DNA of 64,000 nucleotides, taken from the NCBI GenBank assembly GCA_026392415.1, contig JAPLCC010000051.1:1-64000 (forward strand), given 5' to 3'. The DNA comes from Propionibacteriales bacterium (GTDB lineage Bacteria > Actinomycetota > Actinomycetes > Propionibacteriales > Nocardioidaceae). Below the pieces are notes generated by a model that worked only from the letters and a program-made list of their open reading frames with translations, did not search any database and had not been told where the DNA came from. Below, in pieces: positions 52,233 through 61,315 of the stretch. Both the position numbers and the translations under genes were made by a program. How positions within the stretch are numbered: position 1 is the first letter of the stretch; each line of letters opens with the position of its first letter.

Positions 52233-53513
52233 ATGGCCAACACAGTTCGTCGGGCCGCCGTCATCGGCGGTAACCGCATTCCCTTCGCCCGTTCCAACGG
52301 CGCGTACGCAACCGCTTCCAACCAGGAGATGCTGACCGCCGCCCTCGACGGGCTCGTCGCCCGCTTCGGGCTCGAGGGCGAGCGTATCGGTGAAGTGGCC
52401 GGCGGTGCCGTGCTCAAGCACAGCCGCGACTTCAACCTCGTGCGTGAGTCGGTGCTCAGCACCCGCCTCGCCCCGGAGACCGCTGCCGTCGACCTCCAGC
52501 AGGCCTGTGGCACCGGCCTGCAGGCGATCAACTACATCGCCAACAAGATCAAGCTCGGCCAGATCGAGTCGGGCATCGGTGGCGGTGTCGACACCACTTC
52601 CGACGCGCCGATCGCGATCTCCGAGAAGCTGCGCAAGAAGCTGATCCAGCTCAACAACGCGCGCACCACCAAGGACCGCCTCGCGATCCTCGCGACCATC
52701 CGCCCCGGCGACGTGGGCCTGGCAATCCCGTCCAACGGCGAGCCGCGCACCAAGCTCTCGATGGGGGACCACCAGGCGCTGACCGCCCTGGAGTGGCAGA
52801 TCTCCCGTGAGGACCAGGACCTCCTGGCCGTCACCTCCCACCACAACCTCGCGAAGTCGTACGACGAGGGCTGGCAGGACGACCTGATCTCGCCGTTCCG
52901 TGGGCTCGAGCGCGACAACAACCTGCGCGGCGACTCGTCGCTGGAGAAGCTCGCGACCCTCAAGCCGGTGTTCGGCAAGGGTGCGGCGGCGACCATGACT
53001 GCGGCGAACTCCACCCCGCTCACCGACGGCGCCTCCGCGGTGCTGCTCGGCTCCGACGAGTGGGCTGAGGCGCACGGCCTCGAGGTGCTGGCGTACTTCG
53101 TCGACTCCGAGGTTGCTGCCGTGGACTTCGTGAACGGTGCGGAGGGTCTGCTCATGGCCCCTGCGTACGCCGTCCCGCGGATGCTCGAGCGCAACGGCCT
53201 GTCGCTGCAGGACTTCGACTTCTACGAGATCCACGAGGCCTTCGCCTCGCAGGTCCTCTCGACCCTCGCTGCGTGGGAGAGCCCGGTGTTCTGCAAGGAG
53301 CGCCTCGGCCTCGACGCGCCGCTCGGCTCGATCGACCGCAGCAAGCTCAATGTCAAGGGCTCCTCGCTCGCCGCTGGTCACCCGTTCTCCGCCACGGGCG
53401 GTCGGATCGTGGCCAACACGGCGAAGCTGCTCAAGGCCAACGGCGGCGGTCGTGCGCTGATCTCGGTCTGCGCGGCCGGCGGCCAGGGCGTCGTCGCGAT
53501 CATGGAGCGCTGA
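52233..53513 (+). CDS. Acetyl-CoA acetyltransferase / thiolase, FadA2-like
   Basis: 426 residues from ATG 52233. Active-site Cys is in QQACGTGLQAI; the His-containing YEIHEAFASQ and SSLAAGHPFSATGGR and the second Cys VCAAGGQGVV are intact. The first residues RRAAVIGGNRIPFARSNGAY are typical of FadI/FadA2 thiolases. It cleaves or forms 3-oxoacyl-CoA. It is divergent from fabG4-htdX and convergent with TetR across a strong terminator. Together they could form a lipid-degrading or elongating set. Confidence 0.93.
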   Translation: MANTVRRAAVIGGNRIPFARSNGAYATASNQEMLTAALDGLVARFGLEGERIGEVAGGAVLKHSRDFNLVRESVLSTRLAPETAAVDLQQACGTGLQAINYIANKIKLGQIESGIGGGVDTTSDAPIAISEKLRKKLIQLNNARTTKDRLAILATIRPGDVGLAIPSNGEPRTKLSMGDHQALTALEWQISREDQDLLAVTSHHNLAKSYDEGWQDDLISPFRGLERDNNLRGDSSLEKLATLKPVFGKGAAATMTAANSTPLTDGASAVLLGSDEWAEAHGLEVLAYFVDSEVAAVDFVNGAEGLLMAPAYAVPRMLERNGLSLQDFDFYEIHEAFASQVLSTLAAWESPVFCKERLGLDAPLGSIDRSKLNVKGSSLAAGHPFSATGGRIVANTAKLLKANGGGRALISVCAAGGQGVVAIMER

Positions 53514-53533
53514 GCGACACCCAGCGACAACGA

Positions 53534-53568
53534 AACGGCCCGCCACGGATCATCCGTGGCGGGCCGTT
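53534..53568. terminator. Bidirectional terminator between fadA2-like and TetR genes
   Basis: AACGGCCCGCCACGGAT, one central C, then its exact complement: a 17-bp near-perfect hairpin (effective loop ATCAT). Located between convergent genes (stops at 53513 and 53577), with AAC on one side and GTT on the other, so it can serve both strands. Confidence 0.85.
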
Positions 53569-53576
53569 CTGCGTCG

Positions 53577-54278
53577 TCAGGCGCTGGCGCGGTTCGGTGA
53601 GACCAGGGCGAGAGCCGACGTCACCATGTAGGAGCGCACCTGCTCGGCGGTGACCTGGTTGACGACCGGGATTCCGGGGGCGACCTCGCTGACGAGGACA
53701 CCGAGACGGGCGAGGTGCAGGGCGCCGAGACCGCTGGCGTAGAGCGTGTTGGCGAGCAGCACCGGGTCGGCGGTCAACGTGAAGGCGCCCTTCTCGGCGC
53801 CCTCGGCCAGCGCATCGGAGAGGATCGTCAGGCACGAGGTCATCCCGCGTCCCAGGCGCAGGAGGGCACTCTCGGACAGGTCGTCGAACAGTTCGTCGCC
53901 GGGCCGGGTCATGAGGGACTGCGCACAGTCGACGAACGCCGGGTGGGCGACGCCGTAGTCGACGAAGGCACCGACGATGCCGGCGAGTCGGTCGGAGTGG
54001 TTGCTCGCGCTCGTCGATGCCGCGCGCATCTCGCCGCTCAGCTCGTCGAGATAGCCGACGAGGGTCAGGGAGAAGAGCTCTTCCTTGCCCGTGAAGTGCC
54101 GGTAGACGATCGCCCGGTTGATGCCGACCGCGCTGGCGATCTCCTCGATCTGCGCGTCCCGCACGCCCTTGGAGTCGAACAGCTCGCGGGTCGCTGCGAT
54201 GATCTTCGCTTCGCGCTCGCGACGGCGCGCGGCAGCGGCCTTGCGTCGACCGTCGCTTGCGGGTGCCGGGCTTGCCAT
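53577..54278 (-). CDS. TetR/AcrR-family regulator
   Basis: 233 residues from ATG 54278. The HTH (about 20-65) reads IIAATRELFDSKGVRDAQIE, EIASAVGINRAIVYRHF. The rest is an all-helical ligand domain. The N-terminus is basic (GRRKAAAARRREREAK). Convergence with the thiolase and nearness to the divergent lipid genes suggest it controls them. The palindrome TGTTGCAACA lies 30 bases upstream of its start. The ligand may be an acyl-CoA; this is inference. Confidence 0.9.
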   Translation of the reverse strand: MASPAPASDGRRKAAAARRREREAKIIAATRELFDSKGVRDAQIEEIASAVGINRAIVYRHFTGKEELFSLTLVGYLDELSGEMRAASTSASNHSDRLAGIVGAFVDYGVAHPAFVDCAQSLMTRPGDELFDDLSESALLRLGRGMTSCLTILSDALAEGAEKGAFTLTADPVLLANTLYASGLGALHLARLGVLVSEVAPGIPVVNQVTAEQVRSYMVTSALALVSPNRASA

Positions 54279-54303
54279 GGCCCGAGTGTACGGCGTGTGC
54301 AAC

Positions 54304-55830
54304 TCAGTGTTGCAACAAGTGTGACCGGACCGTCTCGATCGTGTCCGCCTCCTCGGCGGTCTTGTCGTCGCGGTAGCGCACCACACGGGCGAACCGCAGG
54401 GCCAGCCCGCCGGGGTAGCGCGTGGAGCGCTGCAGGCCGTCGAAGGCGATCTCGACCACCTGCTCGGGGCGCACGGTCACCACCCAGCCATCGTCGGCGA
54501 CGGCGAGCTCACCGAACCGCTCGGTCTGCCAGCGCAGTATGTCGTCGGTCATTCCCTTGAAGGTCTTGCCCAACATCACGAAACCGCCGGGCTGCGAGGG
54601 ATCGCGGGCGCCGAGGTGGATGTTGGACAGCCAGCCCTTCCGGCGCCCGGAGCCGTGCTCGACCGCCAGGACGACGAGGTCGAGGGTGTGGACCGGCTTG
54701 ACCTTGATCCAGGCGGCGCCGCGCCTCCCCGCGTCGTACGGCGCGGTCGCGGACTTCACGACCACGCCCTCGTGACCGGCTGCGAGGGCCGCTGAGGCGA
54801 ACGCCTGGGCCGCGGCCGGATCGGTGCCCACCCATCGGCGGACCCGGTGCTGCTCGGGGACCAGCCGCTCGAGCTCTGCCCATCGCTCGGTCGCGGGCCG
54901 GTCGAGGAGGTCGGCGCCGTCGAGGTGCAACAGGTCGAAGAAGTACGGCGTCACGACCGTGCCGCCCTCGCCGTCGGTCGCGGTCCGCGACGCCGTCTCC
55001 TGGAACGGCCGGGGGCGCCCGTCGTCTGCGAGCGCGAGGGCTTCACCGTCGAGGACGAGCCTGGTGGCGGGCAGCGCCCGGACGATCGCGACGACCTCCG
55101 GAAGGCGATGCGTGATGTCGTCGAGGCTGCGGGTCGCGACCTGCACGTCGTCCCCGTTGCGGTGCACCTGGATCCGGATGCCGTCGAGCTTCGCGTCCAC
55201 GCCGAAGACCTTGCCGAGTCCGGCCGTCCTGTCGATCGCCGTGGCGACGTCGGGTGCCGAGGAGGCCAGCATCGGCAGCACCGGCCGACCGACAGTCAGC
55301 CCCACGGCGGCGAGTGCCTCGGGTCCCTGGAAGGCCGCATCGACGACGTGGGTCGCCCCACCCGACAACATCGCCGCGCGCCGTACGGCGGCGAGCGGTA
55401 CACCTGCGGACAGGGCGATCGCGTCGGTGACGACCGCTTCCAGCGCGCCTTGGCGGACCTCGCCCACCGCAACCGACCGGAGCCAGTCCTGCTCGGGGGC
55501 GGTCGCTGCACCGAAGAGTTCAGCGGTCAGCGCAGTCCGCGCGCCCTGGGAGCCGGCCCCCGCAAGCTCCGACATCGCTTCGAAGGCGGCATCGACCCCG
55601 GTCACGTCCAGCGACGGCGCGGCCGCAGGGGAGGGCAGGGCCTGGAGGCTGCGCCAGCCCAGTCCGGTACGACGCTGGCGCAGCCTTCCGCTGAGGAAGT
55701 GGGCGACGAGCGAGCGCTCCTCCGGCTCGGCCGCGAGCAGCAGGTCAGCGAGGAGGCGGGTCTTCTCCTTGCGTGAGCGCGTGGCCGCCACCGCGGTCGA
55801 GACGTCGACGAGATCGCGGAGCAGCACCAC
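54304..55830 (-). CDS. ligB: ATP-dependent DNA ligase, LigB-type
   Basis: 508 residues. The N-terminal DNA-binding domain (about 1-190) is followed by nucleotidyltransferase motif I AKLDGIR, with the adenylated Lys; motif III (DGEALAL), IV (EGVVVKS) and V (AAWIKVKP) follow. The C-terminal OB domain ends in VEIAFDGLQRSTRYPGGLAL. It seals nicks using ATP, additional to the NAD-dependent LigA expected elsewhere. It is 25 bases downstream of the TetR start on the same strand... reading order is ligB, then TetR. The start is taken at 55830. Confidence 0.92.
   Translation of the reverse strand: MVLLRDLVDVSTAVAATRSRKEKTRLLADLLLAAEPEERSLVAHFLSGRLRQRRTGLGWRSLQALPSPAAAPSLDVTGVDAAFEAMSELAGAGSQGARTALTAELFGAATAPEQDWLRSVAVGEVRQGALEAVVTDAIALSAGVPLAAVRRAAMLSGGATHVVDAAFQGPEALAAVGLTVGRPVLPMLASSAPDVATAIDRTAGLGKVFGVDAKLDGIRIQVHRNGDDVQVATRSLDDITHRLPEVVAIVRALPATRLVLDGEALALADDGRPRPFQETASRTATDGEGGTVVTPYFFDLLHLDGADLLDRPATERWAELERLVPEQHRVRRWVGTDPAAAQAFASAALAAGHEGVVVKSATAPYDAGRRGAAWIKVKPVHTLDLVVLAVEHGSGRRKGWLSNIHLGARDPSQPGGFVMLGKTFKGMTDDILRWQTERFGELAVADDGWVVTVRPEQVVEIAFDGLQRSTRYPGGLALRFARVVRYRDDKTAEEADTIETVRSHLLQH
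54308..54317. promoter_or_regulatory. Palindrome TGTTGCAACA near the TetR start
   Basis: A 10-bp perfect palindrome with a nearby partial repeat (GTGCAACT, 54297-54304) 30 bases upstream of the TetR ATG. It overlaps the 3' end of ligB. The position fits an autoregulatory TetR operator, but the sequence is short. Confidence 0.4.
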
Positions 55831-55839
55831 GGTGTCCGA

Positions 55840-56448
55840 TCAGCGAGTGGCCTCGACGACCGCGGCGGACACGGCGCCCTGGATGACCTGTTCGTAGACC
55901 TCGTCGAGGCTCACGGTCGAGGCGTTGGTGAGGGACAGGTCGCCGAAGTAGCCGGCGACCTCGAGCGAGACGAAGCCGTGCAGTGCGGCGAACAGCGCCA
56001 TGCCGGTCTGGATCAGGCGGTGCTCGGGGAGGCCGGCCGAACGAACCATGACGGCGAGCGCCTCGATGGCATCGAGCGCTGCGGCGTAGAACCCTTCGCG
56101 GTCGATCGGCGGACGGGTGAGGGCGGCATAGCGCTGCGGGTGGGTGCGCGCGAACACGCGGAGCTCGTGGCTCAGGGCCCTCAGCCCGTCGGCACCGGCG
56201 TGGCCCATCGCGGCGGCGCGGACGTGCTCCCCGAGCATCCGCATCGCCCGCACCTGGACGAGGGCTCGGAGGTCCTCGAGGTTGGCGACGTGGTTGTAGA
56301 GCGAGGAGACCCGGGCTTCGAGTTCGGCAGCGAGCGAGGTCATCGTCAGGGCGTCGTACCCGTCGCGATCCACGAGGGCTTCCGCCGCCTGCAGGACCGC
56401 CTCCTGGTCGAGGCGACCGCGTCGGGTGCGCGTCGTGTCGATGGTCAA
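55840..56448 (-). CDS. TetR/AcrR-family regulator (WHG-type C-terminal domain)
   Basis: 202 residues from TTG 56448. GGAGGG at 56452-56457 supports this unusual start; a longer upstream frame has no comparable site. The HTH reads AVLQAAEALVDRDGYDALTM, TSLAAELEARVSSLYNHVAN. The C-terminal part with ALFAALHGFVSLEVAGYFG is typical of the WHG subgroup. It sits 9 bases upstream of ligB on the same strand and is divergent from alkA, so either could be its target. The ligand is unknown. Confidence 0.87.
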   Translation of the reverse strand: MTIDTTRTRRGRLDQEAVLQAAEALVDRDGYDALTMTSLAAELEARVSSLYNHVANLEDLRALVQVRAMRMLGEHVRAAAMGHAGADGLRALSHELRVFARTHPQRYAALTRPPIDREGFYAAALDAIEALAVMVRSAGLPEHRLIQTGMALFAALHGFVSLEVAGYFGDLSLTNASTVSLDEVYEQVIQGAVSAAVVEATR

Positions 56449-56574
56449 CTGCCCTCCGGGAGCCTGAGGTGGGTGAATCGGGTTCGTACGTTTGCGAGAG
56501 CCTAGTGGCCGCGGAACACATCCTGCGAACGGCAACACCTGCCGGGCACCGTCGATTCGATCTACAGTGCCGGG

Positions 56575-57513
56575 ATGACCCCTCCGGACGCCGTTCGTGT
56601 CTGGCATCCCGGGCGGCCGGTGTCGGTCGCTTCACTGTTGCGACAGCAACGGCGGGGCGGGGGAGACCCCACGCACCGGCTCGACGTCGACGGCTGGCAC
56701 TGGCGTGCGAGTCGTACGCCGGAGGGCACCGTCAGCCTGGCCGTTTCCTCCCAGGACCCCGAGGGCGTCATCGCAGCGCGCGCATGGGGAGCTGGCAGCG
56801 AGTGGGCACTGGACCAGTTGCCCGCGCTGCTCGGCGACCTCGACGACTGGACGGGTTTCGAGCCGCAACATCCCGTCCTCGTGGAGGCGCGGCGGCGAAA
56901 CCCCCACCTGCGGATCGGCCGGACCGGACGGGTGCTCGAAGCCCTCGTCCCCGCGATCATCGAGCAGAAGGTCACCGGTCAGGAGGCCTTCGCCGGCTTC
57001 CGGTCCCTCGTCCGGCGCCACGGCACTCCCGCTCCCGGTGCGGGAGCCGAGCGCCGACTCATGGTCCAGCCGGACGCCGAGCGGCTGCGATCGATTCCTT
57101 CCTGGGAATGGTTGGCCCTCCACATCGACCCGGCGCGATCGCGTGCCGTCGTGACCGCTGCGCGACACGCCGATGCACTCGAACGGATTGACGGCACCTC
57201 GGGTGAGGAGGCCGAGCGCCGGCTGCGCAGCCTGCCCGGCGTCGGTGTCTGGACCAGCGCCGAGGTGCGCCAGCGCGCCTTCGGTGATCCCGACGCGGTG
57301 TCCTTCGGTGACTACCACGTCGCGAAGGACGTCGGCTGGGCCCTCACGGGCGAACCCTTCGATGACGCCCGACTTGCGGCGTTTCTCGCGCCCTGGCGCG
57401 GCCATCGTGGGAGGGTTCCCCTGCTCGTGGCAACAGCTGGTCTGAGACGTCCTCGACACGGTCCACGGATGTCGCCCCGTGAACACCTCAGGACGCGTGA
57501 CCAAATTGCGTGA
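56575..57513 (+). CDS. DNA-3-methyladenine glycosylase II-like (AlkA family)
   Basis: 312 residues. The N-terminal AlkA-like beta domain is followed by an HhH-GPD core: AIIEQKVTGQEAFAGFRSLV, LRSLPGVGVWTSAEVRQRAF and GDPDAVSFGDYH, whose Asp is the catalytic residue. It removes alkylated bases. ATG 56575. It is divergent from a TetR regulator and ends 83 bases before the mce locus. No Ada box was recognised upstream. Confidence 0.87.
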   Translation: MTPPDAVRVWHPGRPVSVASLLRQQRRGGGDPTHRLDVDGWHWRASRTPEGTVSLAVSSQDPEGVIAARAWGAGSEWALDQLPALLGDLDDWTGFEPQHPVLVEARRRNPHLRIGRTGRVLEALVPAIIEQKVTGQEAFAGFRSLVRRHGTPAPGAGAERRLMVQPDAERLRSIPSWEWLALHIDPARSRAVVTAARHADALERIDGTSGEEAERRLRSLPGVGVWTSAEVRQRAFGDPDAVSFGDYHVAKDVGWALTGEPFDDARLAAFLAPWRGHRGRVPLLVATAGLRRPRHGPRMSPREHLRTRDQIA

Positions 57514-57595
57514 TATCTGTTACACCGAGCAACAGGCAGTCGCGATGCTCCGCGACTAGCAGGATTTCGCGCGCGAAAGAAGGCAAGGGGTTCAC

Positions 57596-58552
57596 ATGGG
57601 AGACGTCAGGATGGGTGCCTACGCGCACGCTTCCGCGGCCGACGTCTCGCGGCTCCTTGCCGAGATCGACCCTGCTGACTTCATCGTCGCGGTCCGTTCA
57701 GCTACGGATGAAGATCTCCTGGCTGTGACCCATGACGCATCGCGGGCTTCAGCAGTTGTCGAGGGTGTGATGCACCGCATCGGCGAGTTCGCCGTCCGCG
57801 CCCAGGTCGCGGAGATGGCCTGCCGCGTGCGTTGGGAGACCTCGGACCTGCCGGACGCGACCCACACGGTCCACCTCCAGCACGGTACGGCGACGGTGGT
57901 TGCCGGAGGCGACGACGCTGATCTGGTCGTCCGCGGCTCGGCCCTGCAACTGCTCCGCCTGGTGGCGGGCCAGCTCGACGTCGCCGTTGCCTACCTCGGC
58001 GACGCGCTCCACCTCGACGGCTCGAGCGATGTCGCGCTCGCCGTCGCTGCACTCTTCGCCGTGGACGGCGAGACTCCTCTGACGGGACGTCCCGTCAACC
58101 CCCGCGACATCGACCCGGTGAGTGTTTCCCGGGCTCTGCTCGGCGTCACGACCGACCACCTCCGGTCGGTCATGGCCTCGGGCTTTCGGCCGGTCATCCT
58201 CGAAGAGATCTTCGAGCGGATGCCGGCCTTCGTGAACGGCCGAAAGGCTGCAGGCGTCCAGATCACGGTCGGCTTCAGGTTGACCGGGCGCCCCGACGGA
58301 GAGGTGGACCGTTACGTGCTCCGACTCAGAGACGGTCAAGCGACCGTTCTCGCAGGGGAGGCGGCTGATGCCGCCGACCGGCACGATCGCGATGCGACCG
58401 TGACCTGCGAGGCGCAGGACTTCCTGCGCCTGGCGACCGGTCATCTCAGCGCCGTCACCGGCGTCCTGCGAGGACAGCTCAAGGTCCGCGGCGACAAGGT
58501 CGCCGCGCTGCGGCTCAACTCCGCCTTCGACATCCCGACGGCGGCTGCCTGA
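57596..58552 (+). CDS. SCP2 sterol-binding-like protein, first gene of mce locus
   Basis: 318 residues from ATG 57596 after AAGGGG. Two similar modules are visible. Near 95-155: LQHGTATVVAGGDDADLVVR, LLRLVAGQLDVAVAYLGDAL. Near 235-315: LRDGQATVLAGEAADAADRH, FLRLATGHLSAVTGVLRGQL and KVRGDKVAALRLNS. The second fits the SCP-2 lipid-transfer fold. Its stop overlaps yrbEA (TGATG), so it is part of the operon. A role handing imported lipid to the cytoplasm is inferred. The leader has CTGTT-N9-AACAG (57517-57535). Confidence 0.75.
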   Translation: MGDVRMGAYAHASAADVSRLLAEIDPADFIVAVRSATDEDLLAVTHDASRASAVVEGVMHRIGEFAVRAQVAEMACRVRWETSDLPDATHTVHLQHGTATVVAGGDDADLVVRGSALQLLRLVAGQLDVAVAYLGDALHLDGSSDVALAVAALFAVDGETPLTGRPVNPRDIDPVSVSRALLGVTTDHLRSVMASGFRPVILEEIFERMPAFVNGRKAAGVQITVGFRLTGRPDGEVDRYVLRLRDGQATVLAGEAADAADRHDRDATVTCEAQDFLRLATGHLSAVTGVLRGQLKVRGDKVAALRLNSAFDIPTAAA

Positions 58553-59376
58553 TGAGCGCCGTCGTCGCAGGCGGACGCTCCGTCGTCGACAGTCTGACCG
58601 GCCGTTTCAAGGACGGTGTGAAGACGACCGGCAACCTGGTGAAGTTGTCGGTGGAGTCGCTGCAGTGGGGCTTCGCCGACATCCTTGCCCGCCGCTTCTC
58701 CTGGACCGAGTTCCTGCTCCAGTGCTGGTTCATGACCAGGGTCTCGCTCCTGCCCACGATCCTGGTGTCGATCCCGTTCGGCGTCATCACCTCGGTCCAG
58801 ATCGGCGCCGCCGCCAACCAGATCGGTGCCCAGTCGTTCATCGGCGCGGTCAACGGCATCGGCGTGCTCCGGCAGGGCGCGCCGCTGGTGACCTCACTCA
58901 TGATCGCGGGCGCGGTCGGGTCGGCCATCTGCGCCGACCTGGGTGCCCGGACGGTCCGGGAGGAGATCGACGCCCTCAAGGTGATGGGCATCTCGCCGAT
59001 CCAGCGTCTCGTGGCGCCACGGATCCTTGCCGCCCTCCTGGTGTCGCTGCTGCTGACGGTCATCGTCGCGATGACGGCCATGACGACGGCGTTCGCCATC
59101 GTGGTGGGCACCGGTCAGATCTCGTCGGGCACCTATCTCGACTCCTTCGTCGGGCTCGCTCAACCGGCTGACCTGGTGCTGGCGGAGCTGAAGGCACTCA
59201 TCTTCGGGTTCGTCGCGACCATCGTCGCCGCGCACAAGGGCCTCAACGCCTTCGGAGGTCCGAAGGCCGTGGCCGACGCGGTCAACCAGGCCGTGGTCCT
59301 CAGCGTGATCCTGCTGGCCGTGATCAACGTCGGACTCACCCAGGCCTACGTGATGCTCTTCCCCGGAGGTGCCTGA
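58552..59376 (+). CDS. yrbEA: MlaE/YrbE-family ABC permease (YrbEA)
   Basis: 274 residues, about five or six membrane helices. The family signature around LGARTVREEIDALKVMGISP, with the EEIDAL coupling motif toward the ATPase, is clear. YrbEA and YrbEB form the permease of Mce lipid importers, powered by an MceG-type ATPase not in this window. It overlaps the SCP2-like stop by 1 base and the yrbEB start by 1 base. Confidence 0.92.
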   Translation: MSAVVAGGRSVVDSLTGRFKDGVKTTGNLVKLSVESLQWGFADILARRFSWTEFLLQCWFMTRVSLLPTILVSIPFGVITSVQIGAAANQIGAQSFIGAVNGIGVLRQGAPLVTSLMIAGAVGSAICADLGARTVREEIDALKVMGISPIQRLVAPRILAALLVSLLLTVIVAMTAMTTAFAIVVGTGQISSGTYLDSFVGLAQPADLVLAELKALIFGFVATIVAAHKGLNAFGGPKAVADAVNQAVVLSVILLAVINVGLTQAYVMLFPGGA

Positions 59377-60245
59377 TGTCCCAGGTCCAGCTCGGACGCA
59401 CCATGGGTGCGCGCTTCTCCGATGCCCTCGTCGGTCTCACCGAGGGATTGTTGACGACCCTTGCCCAGTTGGGCTCCTTCGTCACCTTCTCGGGCAAGGT
59501 CTTCCTCAACATCCCGTCGACGATCGCCATGTACCCCAAGGAGGTCCTGCGCCAGATCAAGGACATCGCCTGGGGCAGTGGCGCCCTCCTCGTGGGTGGC
59601 GGCACGGTCGGCGTCATGATCCTCTTGTCCGTCGCGGCCGGGACATCGATCGGGATCGAGGGCTTCAACGGCCTCGAGATCGTCGGCCTGGCGCCGCTGA
59701 CCGGCTTCATCTCCGCAAGCGTCAACACCCGTGAGCTCGCACCGTTGATTGCAGCGCTGGCTCTCGGCGCACAGGTCGGCTGTCGGTTCACGGCCCAGAT
59801 CGGCTCGATGAAGATCCACGAGGAGATCGACGCGATCGAGGTGATGGCGGTGAGCGCGATGCGTTACGTCGTCACCACTCGCGTCATCGCCTGCATGGTC
59901 GCCATCCTTCCGCTCTACCTGATCGGCCTGATCGGCAGCTACGTCGCCTCGCAGGCTTCAGTGGTGGTCCTGTTCGGGCAGTCCCCGGGGCAGTACGACC
60001 ACTACTTCTCCTCCTTCGTCCAGGGTCGCGACATCGTGTTCTCGATCATCAAGATCCTGATCTTCGCGCTCACCGTGGCCCTCATCCACTGCTGGTACGG
60101 CATGAGGGTGGGCGGCGGCCCCCAGGCGGTCGGCGAGGCAACCGGTACGGGTATTCGTGCATCCATCGTGTCCATCGTCGTGCTCGACATGGTCCTGACC
60201 CTTGTGTTCTGGGGCGGCGACCCAGGCTTCCGGATCTCGGGGTGA
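59376..60245 (+). CDS. yrbEB: MlaE/YrbE-family ABC permease (YrbEB)
   Basis: 289 residues. The coupling motif SMKIHEEIDAIEVMAVSAMR and the GAQVGCRFTAQIGS segment mark the MlaE/YrbE fold, with about six hydrophobic segments. It is the partner permease subunit to YrbEA. ATG 59376 follows the yrbEA stop as TGATG. It ends 8 bases before mceA. Confidence 0.92.
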   Translation: MSQVQLGRTMGARFSDALVGLTEGLLTTLAQLGSFVTFSGKVFLNIPSTIAMYPKEVLRQIKDIAWGSGALLVGGGTVGVMILLSVAAGTSIGIEGFNGLEIVGLAPLTGFISASVNTRELAPLIAALALGAQVGCRFTAQIGSMKIHEEIDAIEVMAVSAMRYVVTTRVIACMVAILPLYLIGLIGSYVASQASVVVLFGQSPGQYDHYFSSFVQGRDIVFSIIKILIFALTVALIHCWYGMRVGGGPQAVGEATGTGIRASIVSIVVLDMVLTLVFWGGDPGFRISG

Positions 60246-60253
60246 GGTGAGAA

Positions 60254-61315
60254 ATGGCTCGCGAAGAAACTCGACAGCAGCTCGCACGACGCGGGCTGAT
60301 CGCGCTGGTCGCCCTGGCGGTCATCGGTGCGCTCATCACCCTGCGCAGCAACGGCACCTTCGGCTCCAAGCCGCACGTGACCGCTGAGGTCGCCAACGCC
60401 GGCGGCTCCCTGCGGGCCGGCTCCGACGTGAAGATGAACGGTGCGATCGTCGGCAAGGTCAAGGCGATCGAACGGGCGAAGACCGGCGGTGGCGTGACCA
60501 TCGACATCGAGATGTCCGAGGACGACATCGATGCCGTCCCGGCCAACGCCGTCGCCCGCGTGCTTCCGGCAACCGTCTTCGGCACCACGTTCGTGGACTT
60601 CGTGCTCTACGGAGAGGCGACCGGCAAGCTGAAGGCCGGCGCCGTCGTCCAGGCGGACTCCAGCCAGGGCACCCTCGAGCTGCAGCAGGCCCTGGATGAC
60701 ATCGACCGCCTGGTGAAGGCGCTCGGTCCGGCCGAGCTGGCCTCGGCGATCGGATCGGCGGCCGAGGCGCTCGACGGTCGCGGCAACCAGATCGGCCAGC
60801 AGGTGCGGGCGGTCAACTCCTACCTCGACCGCCTCAACCCGCGGATGCCGCAGGTGCGTGCGGACCTCAACGACCTTGCGGCCACGACGAAGGTGCTCGA
60901 CGAGATCGCTCCTGACCTGTTGTCGGCGACCGACGACGTGCTGGTCACGTTGAACACGATCGTCTCGCAGGAAGCCGCGCTGACCGCTCTGCTCGCCGGT
61001 GGCACGAACCTGGTCACCGTCTCGCGCAAGTTCGTCTCCGAGAACGAGAAGAACCTGGTGCGATTCATCAACGGGTCCGCGGTGCTCCTGGACGCGGTCT
61101 ACGACAACCGCAAGGCCGGCATCTCAGGTGCGATCGCCATCAACGTGGCGCTCGGCAAGGTCGTGCCGACCACCGTCAGAGAGGGATTCGTGAAGACGGA
61201 CGGCACGATCAAGCTTGCGGTTCCGCCGTACTACAGGTCGGCCGACCGGCCGACCTACCGAACGGGTAGCACGGACCGGGCCGGCATCGGCGCACTCCTG
61301 GAGGAGGGCCGATGA
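60254..61315 (+). CDS. Mce-family protein A
   Basis: 353 residues. N-terminal anchor RRGLIALVALAVIGALITL, then the MlaD/Mce domain (about 40-120): GGSLRAGSDVKMNGAIVGKV, ARVLPATVFGTTFVDFVLYG. A long helical region (about 130-280) includes ELQQALDDIDRLVKALGP and NSYLDRLNPRMPQVRADLND. Mce proteins A-F are thought to form a tube carrying lipids to YrbE. The Arg/Tyr-rich C-terminus is short. ATGA coupling with mceB. Confidence 0.9.
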   Translation: MAREETRQQLARRGLIALVALAVIGALITLRSNGTFGSKPHVTAEVANAGGSLRAGSDVKMNGAIVGKVKAIERAKTGGGVTIDIEMSEDDIDAVPANAVARVLPATVFGTTFVDFVLYGEATGKLKAGAVVQADSSQGTLELQQALDDIDRLVKALGPAELASAIGSAAEALDGRGNQIGQQVRAVNSYLDRLNPRMPQVRADLNDLAATTKVLDEIAPDLLSATDDVLVTLNTIVSQEAALTALLAGGTNLVTVSRKFVSENEKNLVRFINGSAVLLDAVYDNRKAGISGAIAINVALGKVVPTTVREGFVKTDGTIKLAVPPYYRSADRPTYRTGSTDRAGIGALLEEGR

